From NCBI RefSeq assembly GCF_001421515.1, contig NZ_LMKM01000007.1, positions 506,479-570,478 on the forward strand: 64,000 nucleotides of DNA. Reading direction: 5' to 3'. The notes beneath the pieces were generated by a model. It made no database searches and was not told where the DNA came from. It saw nothing but the letters and a program-made list of their open reading frames with translations. Both the position numbers and the translations under genes were made by a program. The DNA comes from Pedobacter sp. Leaf216 (GTDB lineage: Bacteria > Bacteroidota > Bacteroidia > Sphingobacteriales > Sphingobacteriaceae). Below are positions 1 to 8,098 of this stretch, in pieces (within the stretch, counting starts at the first letter, position 1; each line of letters starts with the position of its first letter).

Positions 1-713
1 CTGACGACCAAAAAGCTTTAACGAATTTATCCGACATCAGTTCCAAGCCTTGGACTTTTGTTACTTTTGGGCCAAGCCAAAAGTAAGAGCCCCCTCGGTG
101 GCGGTGAACCGAGGCAAGCCCGAGCGGAGCGAAAAACAGCAACCGCATTACGATTCCCGCATGCGCGGGAATGACGACCGGTTAGAAACTTACAACAAAG
201 ATTGCTTCAGCTCGCTCTCCCCAGCTTCGCAATGACGGACTTTATGCGTTCCCTCATAGTTTTAAACAACAGGAAAGGTGCTGAAATAAATTCAGCATGA
301 CGATCGCCTTAAGCAGGGTGGCTAACAGTATCTGCACATCGCTATATGCTCCATGCTATAGGGCATAGGAAATGATGGAAGGAGAAAACGTTAAAGCTTT
401 AGCATTACCTTTCCTTCCATCGTTGCATCGAGGCAGCACACACTTTCCGCCCCCTTCGGCGGAACTTGTGCTGGCGACCAAAAAGCTTTAACGAATTTAT
501 CCGACATCAGTTCCAAGCCTTTCAGTTATGCCTTATTGTTTGTTGTTTTTATAGGTAGTCATGCTTTCGCTGCGCTCAGGTTTGTTACTTTTGGGCCAAG
601 CCAAAAGTAAGAGCCCCCTCGGTGGCGGCTGATCTGTACCGATTTTATATCGGTAACCGAGGCAAGACTGCGAGAATGGCAAGCCCAAGCGGAGCGAAAA
701 CATTATGATTAAA
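1..713. repeat. Intergenic repeat mosaic with a duplicated two-part cassette
   Basis: No convincing gene. A segment at 1-50 (starting ctgacgaccaaaaagcttta) returns at 471-520 with a single early difference (ctgacg/ctggcg), and a second segment at 58-104 returns at 582-628; the order is the same in both places. A shared tail (gcaagccc.agcggagcg) is at 114-132 and 679-697. Between them are a perfect 10-bp inverted repeat (374-383 with 412-421, arm GATGGAAGGA) and a REP-like hairpin around 150-172 (ttcccgcatgcgcgggaa). The short open frame at 50-235 lies inside the repeated material and has no family signature. Confidence 0.8.
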
Positions 714-2972
714 CTACTCATAACCATTTTCAAAAACAATCACCTGTTGCTTTTTCAAACTCACTACAGCAACCCCATCATCCCCCATTTTAACTGTACC
801 CGCAGGGAAATCTTTTACTACAAAAGTTTTAAAAGGCAATTTAATCCTTAAAACACCTCCTTGTTCAGCAGAGATTTTGACCCACGTTGGAACACCATTT
901 TCTTTTTTTGCGCTTACAATAAAGGCGCCTTCGGTACGCAGATTATTAAATGAAACATCTTTCCAATTTTGGGGTACTGCCGGAAAAACCTGGATGTATC
1001 CATTTCTACTCTGCAACAACAATTCGTGTACACCCTGTGCAAAAGCAAAATTACCTTCCAATGTAAAAGGGCGATAGGTAAAACCCGAATACTGACCGCC
1101 TTTCTGATCGCCATTTAAATGAAAGCTGTTCGGCGAACAAAAATTAGCAGCAAAAATCTCCAATTGTTTTACCGCTTTATCGGCCTGGTATGCCCTTGCA
1201 TATAAAGAAGCCATCCAACTAAAAGAATATCCGCACCATGCCCTTGTTCCAATCTCTTCCAAACGTTTTAATGAGTTATCGATAATGGTTTTATCATCCG
1301 GATGGTTTGCATCCAATAAATCGAGGGGGTAAATGGCCATATATTGCGACATGTGCCTATGCGAACTTGTTAAATTTGAACCCGGTGCTATCGTAAAGCC
1401 CGTTTTATTTATCTCATAATCGGGCAGCTCATTTAATACAGCCAGCCAGTGTTTATTTTCTTCAGTTTTGCCATTTGCTTTACTTACTTCAGCCGCTGCT
1501 TTAAACAAAAATTTGGCCAGGGATAAATCGAAATTGCTCCAGTTTAAAAACCAGGCTTTAATGCTGTTATCATTATATTCAGGACTAGAGCTTAGCGGTA
1601 ATGTTCGTTTGCCGTTTTTTAAGCGGGTTATATTTTCCAGGTAGGTTGCCGCATCATGGATATAAGGATAAGCCCTTGCTTTGAGGAAACCATCATCCAT
1701 ACTGTATTTCCATTGCCAATAAAAATGCTGCGAAGTCCATGCGCTAACAGTAGGTGAAAGTGAATACTGGATCCATCCCCCCATCGGATCGCCATTTAAA
1801 GTAATTACCCCCGGTACGTTTAAACCCTCAACACCAAAATACTGTTTGGTATAACTCAGGTTCTTGTTCCTGATTTTCCACAACCAATCTGTAAAAGTAG
1901 CACCTTCGGCCAGGTGGTTTGCAGTATAGGTAGGCCAATAGCTTAGCTGGGTATTTAAATCATTGTGGAAATCACCTTTCCAGGGTGGCAAACTGCCGTT
2001 ATCAGCTGTCCACACCGCTTGCAGGGTAATGGCTGGTGCACCCTTTCTGGCTACGCAGCCCAGCTTATACATTTCTAAAAAATATTGTTTTTGAATGGTA
2101 GTATCCGGAACGGAAATGTTCGATTTTGCCCAAAACGTTTTCCACCATTTGGTATGTGTATTCCAGCCTGTTGGCTGTTTCGCATTAGCTGTAATGCTTG
2201 GTAAGCTTGCTACTTTATCGTTGCTGATTGTCCATGAACCGATTAACTTGCCCTTTGCTAACTTTTTCCACTGCACCAAAACTTCGTAATAATGGCCTTG
2301 ATAAGTAGGTTGATGGTACCGGATACTATTGGCCGTGTTGGTTACTGTACCTTTGGCATAACCCAGTTTTTGCAAGCCTTCACCAGCATGGCTGTTGTCG
2401 CCTTTTTCAGTTTGGGTGTTGTTGTAATTGTGAACAATCAGTGCTGGTAATATCGCGGTAGATTTAAGTTTTTCTAAACTGAAATAACCCTGTTGCTGGG
2501 CAGCATGAATATAGCAGTTAAAAACAGTTCCGTTTTCGAACTTCACGGTATTTAAGGCCGTTTCAATATCCAGCACATTAGATACCACTTTACCGAATTT
2601 TGAAATGTCGAACTCCATTGCCGCAGCAGGTAACTTGGTGGGGTAAGGACTGGTATCATAAGGCTCATCGCCTATTTTTTGAACAGCAGCATAATTATTT
2701 TTATGCACCTGTTCTTCTACCCATTTAAAGGTAAGTTTCGACATATCGAGTGCCTTGCGTTCATCCCATAAATCTGCCCGATCTAAAGAAAGGCGGAGTT
2801 TATTGTTTTTCTCCCAGATTAAGGCCCCCAACATCCCATTGCCCAAAGGCATGGCTTCATCCCATTTATCGGCAAGTTTAGTAAAAGAAAGATTATAAGG
2901 CGTTAATGATTGTGTGTAGCCCGCCAGCGAAAGGCAGAGCAGCAACAGGATGATTGTAATTTTAGTTTTCAT
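714..2972 (-). CDS. Secreted glycoside hydrolase, GH95-like
   Basis: The 752-residue product starts with a Sec signal peptide (about residues 1-20). Features seen: PLGNGMLGA near residue 42, as in the N-terminal domain of GH95 (alpha-L-fucosidase/galactosidase) enzymes; LQAVWTADN then H-N-D-L-N-T-Q followed by YWP at 336-346; SPE at 463-465, where the family general acid is expected; HRHMSQYMAIYP; and LEGNF followed by LLLQS and a C-terminal beta domain. In characterised GH95 enzymes two Asn lie in an N-x-N motif before YWP; here the first appears to be Asp338 and the second is Asn340, so specificity may differ. It stands alone, with no SusC/SusD pair beside it. The family call is good; the substrate is unknown. 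A CAAACGTTTG palindrome lies about 87 bp upstream (3059-3068). Confidence 0.75.
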   Translation of the reverse strand: MKTKITIILLLLCLSLAGYTQSLTPYNLSFTKLADKWDEAMPLGNGMLGALIWEKNNKLRLSLDRADLWDERKALDMSKLTFKWVEEQVHKNNYAAVQKIGDEPYDTSPYPTKLPAAAMEFDISKFGKVVSNVLDIETALNTVKFENGTVFNCYIHAAQQQGYFSLEKLKSTAILPALIVHNYNNTQTEKGDNSHAGEGLQKLGYAKGTVTNTANSIRYHQPTYQGHYYEVLVQWKKLAKGKLIGSWTISNDKVASLPSITANAKQPTGWNTHTKWWKTFWAKSNISVPDTTIQKQYFLEMYKLGCVARKGAPAITLQAVWTADNGSLPPWKGDFHNDLNTQLSYWPTYTANHLAEGATFTDWLWKIRNKNLSYTKQYFGVEGLNVPGVITLNGDPMGGWIQYSLSPTVSAWTSQHFYWQWKYSMDDGFLKARAYPYIHDAATYLENITRLKNGKRTLPLSSSPEYNDNSIKAWFLNWSNFDLSLAKFLFKAAAEVSKANGKTEENKHWLAVLNELPDYEINKTGFTIAPGSNLTSSHRHMSQYMAIYPLDLLDANHPDDKTIIDNSLKRLEEIGTRAWCGYSFSWMASLYARAYQADKAVKQLEIFAANFCSPNSFHLNGDQKGGQYSGFTYRPFTLEGNFAFAQGVHELLLQSRNGYIQVFPAVPQNWKDVSFNNLRTEGAFIVSAKKENGVPTWVKISAEQGGVLRIKLPFKTFVVKDFPAGTVKMGDDGVAVVSLKKQQVIVFENGYE

Positions 2973-3104
2973 TTGGTTTCAGAAAAACGAGTGCTCATAA
3001 TAGCTATCGAATTCTAAAATAATGATATTAACTTACAATAAAACACTTAAAAATTACGCAAACGTTTGATGGTGAATATTGCGGAGGTTTTTGTTTAAGA
3101 AAGA

Positions 3105-4127
3105 TTAGTGAACAATTTTAAAAACAAGTTCTTTCAGGAGTTCCCCATCTTCAACATTGCCCGTACTATCCAAACCTTTACTTTTTAAATCGTACTCGCG
3201 CAGCAAACTGATTACCTGGAAAACTTTACCCGTATTATAGTTTCTGGCAGCAACTTCATAATCTTTAATAAAAAAGGGTGGCACCCCCAGGGCAGATGCA
3301 GCATCGGCCTTGTTCGGAATATAGTGGTATTTTAAAAGCTTGGTAAAATACCCCCCTAAATTGGCCAGTACCATAACCGTTGGATTGGCTTTCGGATTGC
3401 TTGCGAAGTAATTGATTATTTTATTGCATTTCAATACATCGCGGATGGCAAGGGCTTTCTGCAACTCAAAAACATTATACTCTTTACTAATGCCAATATT
3501 TTTCTGAACAAGATCGGTAGTAATGGTTACCTCTTTCGGAACATTGAGCATCAACTTTTCAATTTCGTTGGCTATTTTGGAAAGATCTGTTCCTAAATAT
3601 TCGGCCATTAATGCCGATGCCTGCTGATCAACCTTATAGCCTTTTTCTTTAATAAAATCTTCAATCCAGGGCACGAGTTTATAATCGCGCACCGGATCAG
3701 ACTGAAAAATCAATCCGCTTTTATTAATGGCTTTGTAGATTTTTTTACGCTTATCGAAATTGGCATATTTATAAGCCAATACCAAAATGGTACTCGGCAA
3801 AGGTTTCTCGAAATAGTTGAGTACAAACTCGCCCTCTTTACTCCCCGAATCTTCTTTGCCCCACTTTAAATCCTGTGCCTCTTTAACAATTACCACCTGG
3901 TATTCAGCCATCATCGGGTAACGTTTTGCAGCACCCAGCACTGTAGCCATATCGGTATCTTTCCCATATAATACCGTTTGGTTGAAACCTTTTTCGGCAT
4001 CATTTAACAGTTTATCTTCTATATAATCGGTTACCTGATCGATATAGAAAGATTCTTCACCATGTAAAAGGTACACAGGTTTAAACTTTCGGGCTTTAAG
4101 ATCTTTAATAATTTCGGCAGCAGTCAT
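3105..4127 (-). CDS. holA: DNA polymerase III subunit delta
   Basis: The 340-residue product matches the HolA family over its length: an N-terminal region opening with YLLHGEESFYIDQV (the degenerate AAA+ fold that binds the sliding clamp and opens it), the MMAEYQVVIVKEAQ segment, and a C-terminal helical collar domain. HolA is part of the clamp loader with the tau/gamma and delta-prime subunits. The ATG at 4127 gives the usual N-terminus. A box resembling the Bacteroidota -7 element (TAATTTTA on the minus strand, 4134-4141) sits only six bases before this ATG, so any leader would be very short. The gene is divergent from an HsdR-N-like gene, an arrangement I recall as common in this phylum. 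Confidence 0.93.
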   Translation of the reverse strand: MTAAEIIKDLKARKFKPVYLLHGEESFYIDQVTDYIEDKLLNDAEKGFNQTVLYGKDTDMATVLGAAKRYPMMAEYQVVIVKEAQDLKWGKEDSGSKEGEFVLNYFEKPLPSTILVLAYKYANFDKRKKIYKAINKSGLIFQSDPVRDYKLVPWIEDFIKEKGYKVDQQASALMAEYLGTDLSKIANEIEKLMLNVPKEVTITTDLVQKNIGISKEYNVFELQKALAIRDVLKCNKIINYFASNPKANPTVMVLANLGGYFTKLLKYHYIPNKADAASALGVPPFFIKDYEVAARNYNTGKVFQVISLLREYDLKSKGLDSTGNVEDGELLKELVFKIVH

Positions 4128-4230
4128 TGCCCGTAAAATTACGATTTAGGTTTAAGGATTTGGATAAATGTTTATAATTAAAGATGTGAGATTTTCGACG
4201 GGAGATATGAGATTTGAGACAGAAGATTTC

Positions 4231-4260
4231 CTTGCATATCTTAGAATTAATTTAACTTTG
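4231..4260 (+). promoter_or_regulatory. Candidate Bacteroidota promoter for the HsdR-N-like gene
   Basis: TTG at 4232-4234, an 18-bp spacer and TAACTTTG at 4253-4260 fit the TTTG / TAnnTTTG consensus of Bacteroidota sigma-ABfr promoters. The predicted leader to the ATG at 4345 is about 80 bases and contains an AACTG-rich direct repeat stretch (about 4307-4343). Confidence 0.55.
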
Positions 4261-4344
4261 GCACAATAATAATTGATAGATTGTTCCATTTTTAACGGAT
4301 AACTTCCAACTGTTAACTGAAAACTGACTACTGCCAACTGAAAA

Positions 4345-4803
4345 ATGTTTAACCCTACTCCGCTTAACCTCCCTCCGTATCCATTTAAAATTACCCAAAA
4401 GGATGAAGTGGTTTTTATTTTCGATGAGTTGAGAAAGAAACACCTGGTGCTTACCCCTGAGGAGTGGGTGCGACAACATTTTATACAGAACCTGATTTTA
4501 GAAAAGAAATTTCCGCGCACCCTGATCCAAATTGAAGGTGGTTTGGTGCTGAACCAATTGCAAAAACGGAGCGATATTTTAGTGTACAATACAGCTGGCG
4601 AAAAGCTGATGTTGATTGAATGTAAAGCCCCAAAGGTTAAGATTACGCAATCGGTTTTCGATCAGGCATCACGTTATAACTCTATTCATCAAGCCAAATG
4701 GATTGTACTAACCAACGGCTTACAGCATGTTTATGCAAAAATGGACTTGCAGAAAGGCAAGTTTAACTTCGTACAGGAAATGCCTGAATATCTGGGACTA
4801 TAA
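4345..4803 (+). CDS. HsdR N-terminal-like PD-(D/E)xK nuclease-fold protein
   Basis: The 152-residue protein resembles the stand-alone N-terminal domain of type I restriction R subunits (HSDR_N_2). The core nuclease signature is visible: Asp77 in RSDILV, then Glu92-Cys-Lys94 in LIECKAP, then a conserved WIVLTNG strand. No helicase, HsdM or HsdS gene is nearby, so it is not part of a restriction system in this window. A lone copy divergent from holA suggests a housekeeping role in DNA transactions, but the function is unknown. The ATG follows an AACTG-repeat leader. The family call is firm, the role open. Confidence 0.85.
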   Translation: MFNPTPLNLPPYPFKITQKDEVVFIFDELRKKHLVLTPEEWVRQHFIQNLILEKKFPRTLIQIEGGLVLNQLQKRSDILVYNTAGEKLMLIECKAPKVKITQSVFDQASRYNSIHQAKWIVLTNGLQHVYAKMDLQKGKFNFVQEMPEYLGL

Positions 4804-5278
4804 TAATAACGGTCTCTTTCCCGTGAAGGCGGGAATTTTAAAGCGTTCGCATTACGATTCCCAATCAAGTTGGGAATGACGACCGCATTATAATGCTGGT
4901 CGGTGAGACACCGACCAGTAGAACCAAAGTTTAAAGATTTCTCCATTGCGCTACCGATGAAAAATCGGTGAGCTCCAGTCGAAATGACGATTTATTGAAA
5001 GGTTTTCGATTACGCTACCATAGACAGCATCCATTAGCACGGTCGTCATTCCCGCGCAGGCGGGAATCTTAAAGCGTTTGCATTACGATTCCCAATCGAG
5101 TTAGGAATGACGATATCGCACAACAATGACGACCGCATTATAATAATTTTACCACAGATAAAAAGGATGAACACAGATATTAAAATCCGTGTTTATCTGT
5201 GTCCATCTGTGGTTAAAAACCCTCTCACCTACCAACTTGTGTTTCACCAACAGAAACATAACTTGGGGTAGCACTTAC
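4804..5278. repeat. Intergenic REP-like hairpin cluster
   Basis: No gene seen. Several short hairpins are strung together: arms ATTCCCAA/TTGGGAAT at 4857-4877; a perfect 10-bp stem with a 3-base loop at 4896-4918 (CTGGTCGGTG aga CACCGACCAG); ATTCCCGC/GCGGGAAT at 5048-5067; and a nested hairpin at 5151-5213 built from ACCACAGAT/ATCTGTGGT outside and ACACAGAT/ATCTGTGT inside. The text cattacgattccca recurs at about 4849 and 5080. The outer hairpin lies between convergent genes and might also act as a terminator, though it lacks a clear T-run. Confidence 0.75.
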
Positions 5279-6472
5279 CTAAACACTATACTCTTTCTTC
5301 CAAAGTTGCTTATTGCCGCTATAAATCGCTTCATTACACATGGCTACACATATGGCGGCCTGGGTGCCGGTATTGATATTCGATGCTGGTTCTTGCTTGG
5401 TAATTACCGACTTATAAAATTCATCAAGAGCATAATTGGTACCATCTAAGGTTGCTTTATCCAAAATCGGGATTCCTCCATCTTTATTCACTACAATTTT
5501 TGTTGCTCCAGTTACGCCATCAACTATACCTAATTCTTTTTTGGTGCGCTCTTCGGGGTAAAACAAACCGGTGTTGGTAAGCAAAGAAACCGATCCGTTG
5601 GTACCTTTTATTTTAAAGAGGTAACCATCATGGGCATTGCCACAAGTGGCACCAAAATTTCCGATCATCCCCTTTTCTTTGTATCGCAGAATGGCCTGTA
5701 TATTATCATAGGTTTCGCGCCCATCTTTAAAAACATCAATCCCGCCTGATCCCATAATTTCATCAGGCTGTGTTTCGAAAGCCCAGTTGATAAAATCGAT
5801 TTGATGGGAGAGCAGTTCGGCAGCCAACCCGCCAGAATATTCTTTATACATCCGCCAATTGATTTTACGCTCCAAAGCAGGTTCTGGCACGGCCCTGCGC
5901 CAGTTGCCATTACGGTCCCAACGGCAATCTATCTGACTAACCTTACCCAAATAACCACTCTGAATCATATCTTTCACCTTAAAATACAAAGGCGAATAAC
6001 GGTATTGATAGCCCACCTGAAAAACCTGATTTGGATATTGCTTTACCAGCTTTTTAAGTTCGAGTGCCTGGGCAATATTGTATGTCATGGTTTTTTCTAC
6101 ATACACATGTTTGCCTGCAAGCACTGCATCTTTAGCAATTTTAAAATGCTCGCTTAAAGGCGTGGCAATAAAAACCGCCTCAATGGTTTTATCATCCAAA
6201 ACTTTATGGTAATCTTTTACTGCTTTCGCATCTGCAGGTACATACTTTTCGGTTTCTTTTAATCTAAAATCGAGTACATCACAATAAGCCTTAATGTTAT
6301 ACTTAGCAGGCATGGATTTAATTACAGACAGCACCCCTTTGCCCCTATCGCCACAACCAATCATGGCCACATTAATAATTTCATCAGCCATTAAACTGGC
6401 AAAGCCCTGATTACCCAGAAGCAAACCAGAACCTAACAAAGTAGTATGTTTTACAAAAGATCGACGATGCAT
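5279..6472 (-). CDS. Tat-exported Gfo/Idh/MocA family oxidoreductase
   Basis: The 397-residue protein begins with a twin-arginine signal (HRRSFVKH, then a hydrophobic stretch). A Rossmann domain follows, with GCGDRG at 39-44 for NAD(P) binding, then the C-terminal alpha/beta domain with SHQIDFINWAFE, whose His is the usual catalytic one. The family motif EKP reads E126-K127-T128 here; the Lys is kept but the Pro is not. It is the last gene of a minus-strand cluster with a double DUF1080 protein and a second oxidoreductase. Members of this family oxidise or reduce sugars, and the neighbours suggest a 3-keto-glycoside route (inference). An export signal on an NAD(P)-type enzyme suggests tightly bound cofactor. 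Confidence 0.88.
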   Translation of the reverse strand: MHRRSFVKHTTLLGSGLLLGNQGFASLMADEIINVAMIGCGDRGKGVLSVIKSMPAKYNIKAYCDVLDFRLKETEKYVPADAKAVKDYHKVLDDKTIEAVFIATPLSEHFKIAKDAVLAGKHVYVEKTMTYNIAQALELKKLVKQYPNQVFQVGYQYRYSPLYFKVKDMIQSGYLGKVSQIDCRWDRNGNWRRAVPEPALERKINWRMYKEYSGGLAAELLSHQIDFINWAFETQPDEIMGSGGIDVFKDGRETYDNIQAILRYKEKGMIGNFGATCGNAHDGYLFKIKGTNGSVSLLTNTGLFYPEERTKKELGIVDGVTGATKIVVNKDGGIPILDKATLDGTNYALDEFYKSVITKQEPASNINTGTQAAICVAMCNEAIYSGNKQLWKKEYSV

Positions 6473-6549
6473 GTTTATATTAATATTATTTCTTTATTCG
6501 TAAATATATTTAACCATAGATTAATACAGAAAACCAAAATTAGTCACCC

Positions 6550-6571
6550 TGATCCGATAGCTATCGGATCA
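6550..6571. repeat. Perfect 22-bp palindrome
   Basis: TGATCCGATAG followed by its exact reverse complement. The core CCGATAGCTATCGG is also present at 63963-63976. It lies in the 167-bp gap between two minus-strand genes and is probably a REP-like hairpin. Confidence 0.7.
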
Positions 6572-6639
6572 GCATAACGATCGCGTTAAGAAATTAGGCT
6601 AAAACAAATCAAAACGCATAAATATTAATCGAACTCAGT

Positions 6640-8004
6640 TTATAAATTCTTGATTTTAATTGTTCTGAAATCTACCTTATTGCCATGATCTTGCAGCAGG
6701 ATATGTCCTTTTAGTGCTTCGCCAAAGTTTTTCCAATCTTTATATTTACTGATGGCAACCAATTTTTTAAATTCTTCTGATCCGCGTGTATATTCCAACA
6801 CTTTTACACCATTTAAATAATGCTCTACTTTGTTGTTGGGGTACACTACCAAGCGGCCGTTGTTCCAGCTACCAATTGGGCGCAGGTAACGTGCTTCTTT
6901 TTTAGCCGTCATTAAATCGTATAAAGAGGCCAGCGTGCGGTTTCCATCCCTGCCCAATTTGGCATCGGGGTGCAATACATCATCCAGAACCTGGTACTCG
7001 AGCCCAATGGCTGAACCTGTATTTTTTTCGCTCAGGGTAACAAAGTATTTAACCCCGCTATTTGCCCCAGGGGTAAGTTTAAACTCGAACGACATATCGA
7101 AAGCAGCATATTCATCTTTGGTTACAATATCGCCCCCATTGGTTGATTCGGCTCCGCCTGATGGCTCTACGCTGATTACTCCATCGGCTATTTTCCAGCC
7201 CTTTGCAGGGAAGGTACTTTTATAGGCACCAATCCAACCGGCATTGCTTTTACCATCGAACAACAGTTTATATCCTTCTGATTTTTCGTAGGCAGATAAT
7301 GTATTTGGTGTTAAATTAACTGTATAAATCCCTTTAGGAAAGGTTTTGGCTTTTAAGCCTTCGGTTTGGATATTGATGTTTTTGAAATAAACTTTCTTGC
7401 CATCGTTTTCTAAATTGCTACCAATGCCATGTACCTGTAAACCGATAAAACCAGTTTTATCAAGGGTATCAATCACATAAGCTACGGGAGTTCCGTTAAC
7501 CCAGGTTTTGGTTTCATTACCAATGCACTCAATTTTATAATGGTTAAATTCGTTCTTTTTGTACAAAGGTTTTGCTGATGGATTAAGCTCCAAAGGATAT
7601 AACCACAATCTTCTGGCTTCATCATAAATTCCGCCTGTCCATGCCCTAGGTGTGGGGTCTATTTCCACCTGCCTGCCAAAAACCAATCCTTTGCCATTAT
7701 TTCCTTCCGGTTTAATATGGCTACGGGTTTGAATGCCTGAGTTGGTGGTTTCACCTTCTAATTTCACATCCAGTTCCAATACAAAGTCGCCATATTCTTT
7801 TTCAGTAATCAAAAATGAATTTGGTGTGCCTTTGGTCATTGCACCCACTATCATTCCATCTTCAACTTTGTATGGGGCGGCACCTGCAACGGCTTTCCAT
7901 CCGGTTAGGGTTTTGCCATCAAATAATGGTTTTGCTTTTTGCGCTGCTGCTGATAAACTCATCAGGGAGAGGGCAAGGATACTATATTTTTTAATGTTTA
8001 ACAT
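6640..8004 (-). CDS. Double DUF1080 (3-keto-disaccharide hydrolase-like) protein
   Basis: The 454-residue secreted protein (signal peptide ending near AAAQ, residues 1-22) carries two copies of the DUF1080 lectin-like jelly-roll domain. The first starts at KPLFDGKTLTGWKAV and contains NSGIQTRS; the second starts at YKLLFDGKSNAGWIG and contains ANSGVKYFV, RYLRPIGSWNNGRL and the C-terminal HILLQDHGNKVDFRTIKI. DUF1080 members include enzymes that cleave 3-keto-glycosides made by Gfo/Idh/MocA oxidoreductases, and this gene sits between two such oxidoreductases on the same strand (gaps 167 and 94 bp). The tandem domain layout is seen directly; hydrolase activity is inferred from the family. One domain may bind and the other cleave. 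Confidence 0.87.
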   Translation of the reverse strand: MLNIKKYSILALSLMSLSAAAQKAKPLFDGKTLTGWKAVAGAAPYKVEDGMIVGAMTKGTPNSFLITEKEYGDFVLELDVKLEGETTNSGIQTRSHIKPEGNNGKGLVFGRQVEIDPTPRAWTGGIYDEARRLWLYPLELNPSAKPLYKKNEFNHYKIECIGNETKTWVNGTPVAYVIDTLDKTGFIGLQVHGIGSNLENDGKKVYFKNINIQTEGLKAKTFPKGIYTVNLTPNTLSAYEKSEGYKLLFDGKSNAGWIGAYKSTFPAKGWKIADGVISVEPSGGAESTNGGDIVTKDEYAAFDMSFEFKLTPGANSGVKYFVTLSEKNTGSAIGLEYQVLDDVLHPDAKLGRDGNRTLASLYDLMTAKKEARYLRPIGSWNNGRLVVYPNNKVEHYLNGVKVLEYTRGSEEFKKLVAISKYKDWKNFGEALKGHILLQDHGNKVDFRTIKIKNL

Positions 8005-8017
8005 GATTAGATTTTTC

Positions 8018-8090
8018 TTTCCGTCATTGCGAGGAAGAATGTCGAAGCAATCTTTCTTGCGGGATCGATTACTTTACCTCCTACCGACGA
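8018..8090. repeat. REP-like repeat (cattgcgaggaagaatg type)
   Basis: The stretch ccgtcattgcgaggaagaatgtcgaagcaatctttc resembles text at about 43163-43200 (cattgcgagaaggc...gacgaagcaatctt) and, in part, at about 35222-35256. It fills most of the gap between the DUF1080 gene and the upstream oxidoreductase gene. Confidence 0.6.
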
Positions 8091-8098
8091 TATATTGA

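Noticed and set aside
50-235. 61-codon open frame
   Set aside because: It lies in the duplicated intergenic cassette, shares its text with 582-628, and its product has no family features.
4152-4589. 145-codon minus-strand frame over the HsdR-N-like gene
   Set aside because: It overlaps a conserved gene on the other strand and reads as a shadow, with no recognisable domain.
4345-4803. Type I restriction system
   Set aside because: Only the N-terminal nuclease-like domain is present; no HsdM, HsdS or helicase part was found in the window.
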